Assembly: GCA_020650975.1 (NCBI GenBank)
Contig: JAIPMN010005108.1
Location: 6,879-29,472 of the forward strand
Source of the DNA: Apostichopus californicus
Lineage: Eukaryota; Echinodermata; Holothuroidea; Aspidochirotida; Stichopodidae
Reading direction: 5' to 3'
DNA: 22,594 nt
In this document: positions 8,391-20,300 of the stretch, piece after piece
How the letters are laid out: each line of letters begins with the position of its first letter
Numbering within the stretch: the first letter of the stretch is position 1
Notes under the pieces: generated by a model
The model's database searches: none
Told to the model about the DNA's origin: nothing
What the model saw: only the letters and a program-made list of their open reading frames with translations
Program-made: the position numbers and the translations under genes

Positions 8391-11300
8391 CTCAATTTGT
8401 AGGCATTGACACAAGTTTTTCAAACGATTCCCTCCTGTCCCCTCTTCATCTCCACATCATCTAAGTACGGTATACCCGGATCCACTTACCTACTGCAATG
8501 CCAAGAACACCGGTGTTTAAAATCACCAGACACGTGACCAGGATATCCGTTGAGAGATGTCCACTGAAAGAGTCAGTGGCAGGAACTGCTGCTAGAAGCA
8601 TGTTGAAGAAAATGGCCCAAAGACTTGCCAGCTGTAAGAACAATTTGAATGATATGTTTTTGTCATAAAATCGTTAATTTTTTTACTGCTTTTCATCTGC
8701 ATCCGTGTTGTGTCTTTGTTTGTTTGTATACTTTGTTCTTTTGTTTTTCTTTTTTTTTGAATGGAATTATGTTGCATACCAATAGATATGTGGCATGCAT
8801 CATAAGCCAATCATATTTCCACTTTTTGCGAGAGAGTATTCTCGCGCTCAGCTGTGGGTCTCAGCTCTGGAGGGGACAGAATTACACGTCGTTTCGTTTA
8901 TCAGTACATATGTCACCATGTCGAATTTACAGAATCCTAAAAGCAGCGTCAAAAAATGAAGTTTAATAACGTATAAAATTCATTTTTACGTATATATTAT
9001 ACTCCAGATAATAATTATTTGTCACAATTGGATCTAAATGTATAGAAAATGACTGCAGTTTACAGAGTTTTTTTAGGTAAGACTACGAGTTGTAGAAAAT
9101 TATGATGTCAAACAAAAAAGTTTGGTACGGAGCCATGGCCACAGAAAACGTTTCTGTAAGTATCATAGAGCAGAATATAAGAACTTATATTCTGCTCTAT
9201 GGTGCGTATACATCACGTATAATACATCGCCGAGTTGACTTTGTTGTGTACGTAATGGCGTATGTCATACCAAAGATAATTCACCTTCTTTGGTCATACG
9301 AACCATCAACAGACAGCAGCTATAATACTAGGCCTACTTCATCAACGAAACTATACATACTATACCTTTCGAGATTCGGTAAGACTACTTGATGTAAACT
9401 ATCACTAATATTTCTTATAAATTCATGAATTATTTCGCTTGAATGTTAGGCGTAGGTTAAAAAAGAAGTGGATCTGCGGGACGAAAGCAGTTTGCCTAAA
9501 TCACGATATCTTGGCCTTTCGGGGTCTGGAATTTAGGCACAGGTTGTTCGCAATACCGTGCGAGATTTACGAAAGTAACCTAGCCGTAGCGTTACGTAGT
9601 AAGAGATAACGTTAACCTTACATTGCAATGTGACATCTATAGGCTAAGCTACATACATGGCAACCAGTTCGTCACCTAAAATGTTTTGGGCGGGCACTGA
9701 GACAATTGCTCTGACCAGAATCTCCTTCGAGAAATGTCGTGGTATTTTTTTGGTAGTCACCCCATTTGAGAACATTGGTTTATGAATGAATACAAATGGG
9801 CCACTGTCACAAATTATGCTAGGCACCCCGGTCACTAGTAATTACTCATACTCATACCCATAGGCCTACTCAGCATGTTACTTGTACCATGGAGCTATAA
9901 ACAGATAGCTCCATGCTTGTACCTGGTACTGCCTAGGCTATGTACAGTAATTAGTTAAAAGTAATAAGCTCAGCCTCAGTTAGGCCTAGCTAGAGGCTGG
10001 TTTGTGGTGCATCGTGTACATCTAGCAAAATAGCCTCACGTTAGGTAGCCTATAAATTGTTTAACCTTTTTTTGAGTTGCATGATTTGAACCTTTATTAT
10101 GGCAGTGGTAAACCTGATGTAGACAAGGCCTAATAATATGTTAGGCCGAATAAAATTGAGGTGGCACAGAAGAAGTCATGGGACATTTAAAGTTGGGAAG
10201 GGACTTTCTCTAATACTTTCCCAGATTATTTTCATCATCTTTTGAAGGGTAATAGCCTGTGAAATCAGTCTCACAAGTAAACTTCTGGCAGCAGCTTTCC
10301 GTCTCAAACATAATGATGCATTACAGGATTAGCCTAATGCGTAATGGATGTTGCATCTTTTGAAAGTTAGATCAATGAATTATTCATGCGCAGCAAAACA
10401 ATTTCTCTCTCTGGGATAAGAAATTTGTTAAAATAAAGGTAGCCACCTACAACATTTTCCATATTCTGTCCTGTATACAATGGTTAATTGAGATTTTGCC
10501 ATCACCACAGGTTAGAGGCTCACCAGAAAATAGCCCAGGCTAGTCCTTAATCAGCCACTGGTCCAATTTTGTATGTAGTATATGTAATGTTGGTTCAATA
10601 TATTACTTACTGTGTGTACTCTATCACACAGTACTCTGCACCTGTACAACGCAGAATATAACCCATGCTACGTACATGTAGGCCTTAAACAGCCACTTGT
10701 CCAATTTTTATTTGGTATGTAATAGTGGTTCGTTATTACCTACTGTGTATACTGTATCAAACAGTACTCTGCACCTATACACTGTGTACAGACACAATGC
10801 AATTTGCATGTTGTATACATTAGGATGGGTTTTATTGGACGACATCTTTCATACGCAGTTGCCATAATTGACGTAAATCATTATAGTAGCACCGTAGTTG
10901 ACCGTAGTGGAACTCATATGATGATACGAACGTGTGGGAGGACGTAGTCTTTTGGTTGTAGTCTGGTCTGGACAAGAACTAGCAGACACATGCCATAGAC
11001 CAGTTCACTCCCCCCCTCCCCACACCCATATCATGATAATGTTTTATTCATCGAAAGTATTAAACGAAAGAAGCGAGTACCATTTGACCTGTGAAATATT
11101 AAAAGTACAGCTATTGTAAATCAATGCTGAAAGCAGGAGGCGTTTCGGAGCAGTTTATCATTTTTGATATATTGTATAGTAGAGTCCAATTCTTACGGTG
11201 TGATCATAAATATTTTCACGACATTTAGCTTGGCAACTTGATGCAATATAGTATGACTCACCTGCAAGTAATGTTCGATATTGTCCTTCATCGGCCTGAA

Positions 11301-14300
11301 AGAAATATGTAGACTCAAGAAGATGACAGCCAATGTCAACGTGATTGTGACAGAGAACGAACTATTCCATCCGAGTATGACGATAACGAAGGTCTGTGAC
11401 ACCTTACGGACAAGTTCGATGATTTCCCAGTACCAGAAATTAGACTGGTAATTCTCATAAAGAAACCTCAACCACTTTGGTGAGCCACCGTTGTCATGTT
11501 CATCAAGCTCGCTGCTGGTAGTATTTCGACGAGCATGTTTCCACAGAAGAAGATATAGAACTGCCGGAAGTGCAATAACATATATTGACGAACAGTATGA
11601 AGCGATTTGGAAACGACGATGGGTGGTCGTGTTACAGTTTATTGAGTAATCAGATCGCAGTATGCTAATGTTATAAACACCAAACTCATCAAGAGAAAAT
11701 GTGTCGCAAGTAGGGCCGTAAAGTGCAAAGGTAACGTTACAAGTGGATGTGTAAGTGACAAATAATATAAGAACCAGAAAGGTAAGAATATTATTTTGGT
11801 GACGTTGCAAGCGGGAAGTAATGTCGTCCACGTTCGCGGGGCTCCTTTTCTCTGAAACTGTTGCGTAAAGTTTTACCGCACCAATAGCCAGAATGGCACA
11901 AGCCGTTGAAAAGTATGGAAACATAGCGCCCAGAGTAAAAGCTGTGTACGGTGTTATCTCAAACGCAGGCCAGAAACACTTGGGCTTTATCAGTATGCTT
12001 GAAATATTAAATTGCAAAATATCCAGCCATGCAGCAATGCTTTTAAAAAACTGTGGCCAAAAGATAACATCTATAGATTCCCAAAATTCTGCCATAATTT
12101 GATAAAATCCGAGAACTATTTTGACCAAGGCCAACGTACTGTCTACAAGGGATCGAGACCGTCTTCTCTGATATTGATAAGACTTGAACAGAAGAAGGAG
12201 GAAAAGAGCAAGAACGATGAAAATGATTGAAGATTCCAAAATGAAATATTTAAGAGCTGGACAAGGACGACAATGTCCAAATATAGGGAAGAATTCTTCA
12301 TCACAAATTGTGCACATCCAACCAGTGTACCCTTTTGCACAATTTCCTGTGATTTGATCAACGTCGTTAGCGCATCTACCGCTCTTCAAACATTTATGAG
12401 CTTTGGGAAGAGATCCATTAAATCTTGTTGCATTCTCCTCATAAAATTCATTAAATGTCAGAAGGTTTTCCACAAACCGTTTGTATTCTGCAATATCTGT
12501 GTAACTCCAGTTCCAGTAGTAGCCTTGGCGTATGGTCATGTAATCATCTTTGCACTGTACACCCTCCTGTGGACAAAGCTCACATTCATCAAATCGATCA
12601 CGCCTGAAATAGTTCTCCAAACAAAAACAAGCTCGAAATCGTGCCAATGCATTCTTATTTGTTCCAGTGGGACAAACTTTACAGTTCAGAGGGTCTTTTC
12701 CTGAACCTTCCCATACAAATGTTCCTTCAGTGCAATTTTTACAGTTTATGGACGTTTTATCCGAGGAGTATTGGCCAACTTGATCTTGATAGAAGCCACC
12801 TGTTAAAACAAATATGTTTCAAGACTTCTAACATTTACAGTTCCATATGGCAATCATTTGTGACAAATAATGTTGTAGTTATATATAGCGAATGTGCTTT
12901 CATACAACACTTCTTATCAAATAAAATAATCTTAGTTTGATTTGTACGAGCCATAGGTTGCAAAATTGTCAGTTAGTAAGTTAAGGGTATTAACTGACAA
13001 GCATCGACTCTCCAAAATATATACGAAAAAAACATCATTTCATCCTCTTATAAAAATAAAGTTATAAGATAGAACTGTGGCTTCAATGTTTATAACAAAA
13101 AAGATTGCCAGCGCTTTACCAGTGACAATACATACCACGTGGACAAGCCTGGCAAGTACGGGCACCAGTGTATGTGCCAGTTTCACAAGATCTACACTCC
13201 TTGAGATTATCCACCTGACTTCCTATACAACGAAATCCTCTAGTTTGAAACCATCGGGCAGCATAGGTGCTTACGTTCATGACCATCACAGTCGATGGAC
13301 GCAGACATGTTCTATAGCCAAATGGAACAGAAATTATGTATAATTTTGATTTATTTTAATTGATTTATTAAGGGAGACTACTCGTTTACATATGAAACCA
13401 CAACTGACATTCGAATTTAAAATGCAATGTTTGGATGGGTTGCTACTGGGAGGTAACATCAAAGGATTTCTATGCATTATCATATCATCGATAATCTTTG
13501 TTATATAGGTTATCATTTATCCATTTATCAGTTCATTATACATGAATTGAATTACATTCTTCTCGTCGTAGCGGCCATTTTGCTATATTGTGCACTTAAC
13601 GCACGTCAAGGTGATGTATACACGAAAACGGTTGAATCGTGCAGAGGAAAGAGATTAGTAACTCTTCGATGTGTAGTTAGGCACTGAAATGAATTATGAA
13701 CAAGGTATGCTAATTCTTGTGTATAACTGCATCGTGGGGCATCGTGCGATTTGCACTATGTACATGATGAACACCGAAACAACCCAGTTAATGATATTGC
13801 CTTTCATGCGGTAAACTGCAGTGCTTATGGCATTCATTGGTTTTGTTATTTGTTCTTGTTGGTATAGAGCATTGTCAGCATGAGAAGAGTTACGGGTCCC
13901 TCCGGGCCAACTTAAGCAGCAGTATGGCGAGAAGAGTCACTCCCACCTCCCCCCCCCCCCACCCTCCGAGGAAGGTACTACGCCGTTCACTATTTCATAG
14001 TAGCATATTTCTTTTACTCAAATCAGCAGCACCAAAATAGAGATAATTGAATAAGCTTACACAGTCAGTTGTTCCCGAATCGTGGGTAGTATAAGCTGTT
14101 CACAAGATAGATTCCTGTATATGATTTTAAAATAAATCGTGTAATGGAATTATTCCAATGTTAGTTTTTTTTCTGCAATTACAAAGTGCAATGTAAATAT
14201 GCAAACTTTAAGCAAATCATACGATAAAGTCACGATACACACTTCGATAACATCAAACAACGACATTCATTTTATTACTTCATTATTATATATATAGGCC

Positions 14301-17300
14301 TATTATTTGGTATTCCGATAGCGTTAGTGTTAATAGTGTTAATTAAGTCATATATGAGTATCGGCTAAAATGAGTTAAAAAATCAGCAATTTAACATATT
14401 TGTGTATGTTGTTTTCATAAGGCGTTAACCAACGTACAACAGCGCGACGTAAACCACTTACTTTTTACGTTGATTACCGATATATCAATACAGAAGCCCA
14501 ATTGTAATGCAACATCGATGTATATAAATCAGGTTACAGGATTATTATTACGCAGTCAAATTGAATACAGATCATTTTGAGATAAAAAAATTAAAAAATT
14601 GTTGATATGTCCATATGATCACGCCAAAGAATATTAAAAATTTATGGATCAGTAAATAGTAATAGCTGACAAGTACAACTTGTCTTTTTACGTCCACGCG
14701 ATACAGGTTGACTAATAAAACTTTTTAAGATATGACGTTGTGTGAAGTCGATGTAAATTAAATATACCAAAGGGCTTGAAATCAGTGGGAAATTAACTTA
14801 CATGGCACCTCCGTCGATCAATTCATCAAGAAATGCTGACGACATTCCACGGATGGGATTATCTTGCAATAGGCTGAAATAAACGTTGGATCAAGTTTTT
14901 TTTCTTCACAATGAAACATGGATTCTGGGCTCATGAAACGTCATGGTTCTATCTCAATGCAATTTCAAATGAAGTCAGACAGTGTATTTCAAGTAGTATA
15001 TCGAGTTTCTTGAAGGCTAGGCCGGGTGTGGAGGGGAAAAGTTTAAATGCTCTTACTCTCAATGACCAAAATTAAAAGAATGATCCCAAAGCCCACACCT
15101 ACATGACATTTCCTTATTTCTAAGTTACGCTTCTGTCCTAGTAGAGCTTCAATTCAGATTATCGATTCAAGTCGAGAGTTTTTAGCCGGATCATAGTGCT
15201 GAATATAAGTATCCATTGAAATTTGAATTTTCTGTGCTATTTGAAACACGCTATTGCAATATTTACCATGTATACATGACGCAATACGATGAAGTTGCTC
15301 CCTTTTTTGTCGAAATATATCATAGTTTTTATATATAGATATACATATAGGGTATATATGAATTCTGCTGCATTACAGCTGAGCAATTGTCGAAAACATG
15401 CAATGCGTTATTCGCATAAATGGCTCGTTGACTAAAACAAACATAGAATGTACTTGATTGTTGATGACAATGGAATCATGGAATAATTGGTTGATAGGAT
15501 GACACACATTCCTTAGACTTCCCGTAAGTTATAATGTGTACATCAAAAGTATGTTCGGTATGAAACATTTTCTGCACTGATTCGCGTGTGCAAAATATCT
15601 AAAGCCTACGGTATATGTCTCCTACAGGCACGCCGCAGCTATAGGCGTTGACGTCTCTGTTCAAAAGTTGGGACTTTCCCCTCATTCTAAATAATAGGTC
15701 TGCTGTGACAACACACTTACAAAGTGGTCGCTACTCGAGCTGCTTGGATTTCTCGTGATTATACAGCATACATAAACCCACGTGTGGGAAAATGTTCTCA
15801 TTAAACTTTCGTAAAATACTCCTATGGGCCCTATTTTGATTCAGATTTCCTTAGAAATGGTGAAAATGTCACTAAGTTCAATGAAGTGTGTATACCTTAT
15901 GGATGTCGGAGTCACGCACAAGCACAATGTCGTAACTTCAGATGTTGGTAGTATAGTTACCCATATATACTTTAATTAACATCCGAATTTTTGTGAGTGG
16001 CAATAAACTTTTTCGGTGAGTGAGTAACAGTGCCGTTTATTTCGCCTACGATCGCCCGTCTTTAAATTGCTCAAACAATTTATACTCACATTTTGCTGAA
16101 TGCTGAATCTCCTTTATCATTGCCGAATAATGGTTCCGTCAGGTATTCTATGTCGTTCTGAAAAAGATACCTGAAATATTTGGAAATATCAGGTGCAATC
16201 GATACGACGTATATAACCATTTCACAACATGATCGTCACAACATTTACTTAGGATTATTAAATACATGTTTCAGGAACTTTATATTGTTTATTGGATGGT
16301 CGTTGGCTTGTTAGTTAGTTTTTTTTTTACCAAGGGCGTAGGAACCGGGGGGCGCCAGCCCCCGCAGTGAAAAATATGAGGGGCGGAAGTATCATTCCGC
16401 CCCCCACCCCGTTTCGCAAGTCAGAAAACCCCTTTTTCATTTCCAAATGGGAAAAAAAATCTCATTTGGAGCACCAAATTGCATCTAAGGCCAGGTGAAA
16501 ATGCAAAATTATTTACAAAATGGAGTGGGTGTTGAAGTGTGCTATATCAAAAGTACCTTCCTACGCCACTTTTTTTACTACCAACGGCAAAGAGTCTATT
16601 GTCTACCAAGAGAGCATTATAATGTAGTATATTTGAACACATAGGCTATTCATTAGTTTACATAAAGTACAGTAAAGTGACTCTAAGGGAAATCACAAAC
16701 GACTTTTAAGAAAGCCCTAAAGTGTTGGCGAACCTTATGACCAGTTTTATTTTACAAGCTTGCTCAATAACTTTCATAGTGTCCGTGTAACTACTGCGTT
16801 GTAATGGCATAGCGTTATCGTTCACAAATTTCTGCTCATTAAAGTTTCATTATATTTGGACACTTTACGACTGGTTCGGGCTGTTCCCATTCATGGCCAG
16901 CCGTTTGCTCTTCCGACTTTTCGGTTTCATCGTTATTTATATCTATATTTATATAGAACACAACTGTACTCACAGAGTAGTCAAAGATGTTCCAGCCAGT
17001 ATAGATCCCGGTAGAGTTTTCAAGTTGTTATCGTGGAGAAATCTGTTTTAATTATTGTGTTATAGGGAGAATAAATGTGCAAGTTTAGATGGTAGAAACG
17101 TAAACCTATAATTCAAAAACTTATTTCTTATTCGAAAGGATTAAATGTTTAATGATAGTCTGTCGTCTATTGGAGAACACACAATATTTACATAAAACTG
17201 AATTTTCATGATTATTACATTTACGTATTTACGAAAATATGATAACAATCACGTCGCTCACGGGCTGATAAAGAGACATACATTCTATTTACAAGCGGCA

Positions 17301-20300
17301 ATTTGTAAATTACGAACATTTTTACACATCCTTTCAAACCGTATCTCGTGTTCGATAACATATATTTTCCAACATGTCTCTGTTGAACTTAACGCTGGAC
17401 TAATTCATCTCGTCCAAAGTGAGACTGTCATCGGTTTATATATGAGTGTTGTGTGATTTATTTAGCAACGTTGTACCAAAAACCGATCCAACTGCTTATG
17501 AACATTCATTCCAAATGTTATAACATATATAATGCATTCTTATTTTGGATGAACTTAACGCCGGTCCGCCATTTTATCCCGCCCAAAAGGTCGAACTGGA
17601 AGTAGATATTTAGAATTAAAAAGGGATTCGTTCTGTTTGAAATATTTGACCACAGAAATGGTTAATATATGAACTGATCCAGGGCAAATATATATTTAGA
17701 ATATCCATCAGCGTCACCAACATAAAATAATATGAAATTTGAATAAGCAAACCCTATACCGACCTATTAAAACATTGCAACAGAAAAGCGGAAGTATAAG
17801 AAACAGCCGTTTTACCAATGTGTCCCTTCATAATCCCAACAGGAAGTTTAATATCACGATAGTTTTAATTTCCTTTCATTCGTATACTGTGTCGTGTACA
17901 ATCAAACCGATGACAATGATAGTTCTAGAATCCAATAGAACTATATCACATGTAGGGGTACATACCACAAGGCTGTAGCAGATTAATATACATATAGTGA
18001 CTAGCACTTAAAAGTTTCACAATATCATTACTGATAACCCCAATTGTTAGCTGCCATTTTATAACAAACAATTTTTAATTTATAGTCCAAGTTTGGTCCT
18101 ATTGAGAGGGACTTAAATCCTAATACTTTGCGTCAATAAGAGTATCAGCTCATTTCAACAACCTTCACGTATATCTTTCACGCTGGTAAAGTTACAAAAT
18201 TTGTAACATGAATACGGAAAAAAACCGCCCTATCACAAATTCGATCTAGACCTAAAGTCTACCTAAAAAAACATAATTCTATATAACGAGCCTATTTGCG
18301 TTGGTATAAGTGTTTCCATATTATTTCGAATTAATTATGCTGATATTATAGCGATGAAGTTAGCAATATGGTCATTTAGACACCGAGGCCATGCAGTTGT
18401 AATGCCAGCTATGGTTTATTTTGAAATGACGACCGGATCTTTGACACTTCCTCCGTTCTCTCTTACAGAAAAAAAAGAATTTCCTGAACTCACAGATTTT
18501 GAAGATAATGAACATTGTCGAACAGTCCTCTCGGCAGTGCTTTAAGCTTATTACCACATAAAAAGAGTGTTGTCATATAGTGACCTTTCGGATTAATCGT
18601 GAACAGTTTAGCAGGAATTTCCTCCAATTCGTTGTCCCCAATGTCTCTGAAATGTTGAAAACACAATTCAATTTTATTTCTGCATTCAGGAATAGTTACC
18701 CTAAGTCAAGACTACACACAGTCGCTAGCCTGATGTGAAACCTCAACACAGTTCCCCATCTTTCCCACTAAAGTATAGCATCGGGATCAAATGTGACTGT
18801 GTACAAAATGAGAACAATTTTGTCTACTTCTAAAGTGAAGTGAAGACTCGCGCCCCAAGAATTATCTGATGCCGGTAATCTGACCTAGTTTCGCATGAGG
18901 TTTCGCATGAAGTGTTAGACACCACCATAAAATACACACACACAGCTTGCTACCTTCGGTAATTAGACACTGTCGTACAGTCAATACATGCAGCTACGGT
19001 CAATACCCACAACACAGTGTACATAACAACGATGTACATCTCAGGTTCAGATAAAAGATAACAAGGTAACACGTTTCATTACTGTCTGCATTTTGTAGCG
19101 ACAAGGAAAAATACAATTGCAAGCAACGGAAAGTTAACTTTTTTTCAGAGGGCGGCACGCGGTTTGGGCGGGTCTTCAATGCCTTTAAGGTTAATGATCC
19201 TACGTAATTTTGAAGCAACGAACGCTATCAATTGTGCTAATACAAAAACAATGCCAATCACACAAACTATATCCACAAAGGCTATGCATTAGATAAGTTT
19301 AAGACTCCAGGTTCGTTTCGAAAGTTTACCATACCTTTGTAGCCAAGCATTATTGCTTTTCTCCAGTAAGTTTCGTAGCTTTATTATTTTCTAGTTAAAG
19401 GCATATTTCGTCATGAAACTTACAAAACCATATTAATTGAAGTGGCTTCAAACAAACGTTCTGGTATCGTCTTCAGCTTCATAGATGACAGATGTCTGTG
19501 AAACAGAACACACGACAGATCTTATAAAGGAATGATTTCGTCAATTATGGAAATAAAACTCAGATGACTCACTAAGAGATCGGTAACTTTAAAAAATTGG
19601 CTGTGGTTAATGTCAATGGAAATAAGTGAGTGATTAACATATAACTGATACGACATGATATATACGGTAGGGCTGATTTCATGAAGATGATGAGAATGAA
19701 TGGATGATGGGAAATCAAATTTAGTGAAACTAAACATTTAAAGTGAATCTTTATGGTAGCAAGATGTCAAACTGTAGTGTTTATTAATACCGTAACAACA
19801 GTCATACACAATCTATACAGCATTATAGCGATACCTCGTTTTACTCTTGTTATTGGAGTGATTGTCGGTTAACTTACTAATATAAAAAGAATATCTCTTA
19901 ACAATGTATGAAGAAACAGTAGTATATCTTACAGCCTTTCAATTTCTTGAATTGTGTCAAAGAAACCTTCGGGAATTCCAAACAAAGTGGTGATTTGTAA
20001 GTCTCTGTGTAAGAATGAAAATGAATTATGGCTCATTTTTGCAACAAGAAAATCGGTATCGTGTAATCAATGAGGACATTGGAGAGTGAAAAGTTGTGCG
20101 TGCATCCAGTACTTTCATTCAAGTTTCCTGGTTGTTTGACTTTATTTTAGGTTCTGTGTTTTTCTTCAACTGTAGGATAAGTTTGTAAGCTTTAACACTG
20201 CACATGTTTCTGTGTGCATGGCATATCTTTGTTTTACTTTATATATCTTTACTTTTCAATTCGTAGCATATATACTATAGTACATGTAGCACATGTTATA

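Larger units (their letters stand above)
8632..11261 (-). other. 2.6-kb intron of the receptor-like gene
   Basis: It separates two phase-0 coding ends (HYLQ and LASLW). It is rich in repeats: the 18-bp palindrome, direct repeats, AGGCCTA motifs and a tandem duplication. No additional exon was recognised. Confidence 0.75.

Noticed and set aside
8649..8966. 105-residue open frame on the plus strand
   Set aside because: It lies in an intron opposite the receptor-like gene, is built on T-rich sequence, and shows no recognisable domain or splice support.
11893..12704. Plus-strand open frames up to 143 residues
   Set aside because: They lie antisense to the large coding exon, whose frame is clearly real (cysteine spacing, membrane helices).
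14064..14117. Possible 54-nt minus-strand exon (NLSCEQLILPTIREQLTV), in phase 2 on both sides
   Set aside because: The acceptor has almost no pyrimidine tract, the peptide does not fit an LRR or a Cys cap, and the frame already closes well without it. RNA junctions could revive it.
15717..15770. Donor-like cttac site that could end another LRR exon
   Set aside because: In the required phase the frame meets TAA shortly upstream, with no LRR spacing and no good acceptor.
17208..17978. Two plus-strand open frames of about 80 residues
   Set aside because: They are AT-rich intron sequence with no motif, no splice context and no similarity I recognise.
19000..19218. 72-residue minus-strand open frame
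   Set aside because: It falls inside MITE copy 2 and is broken in the other copy, so it is repeat-derived, not a gene.
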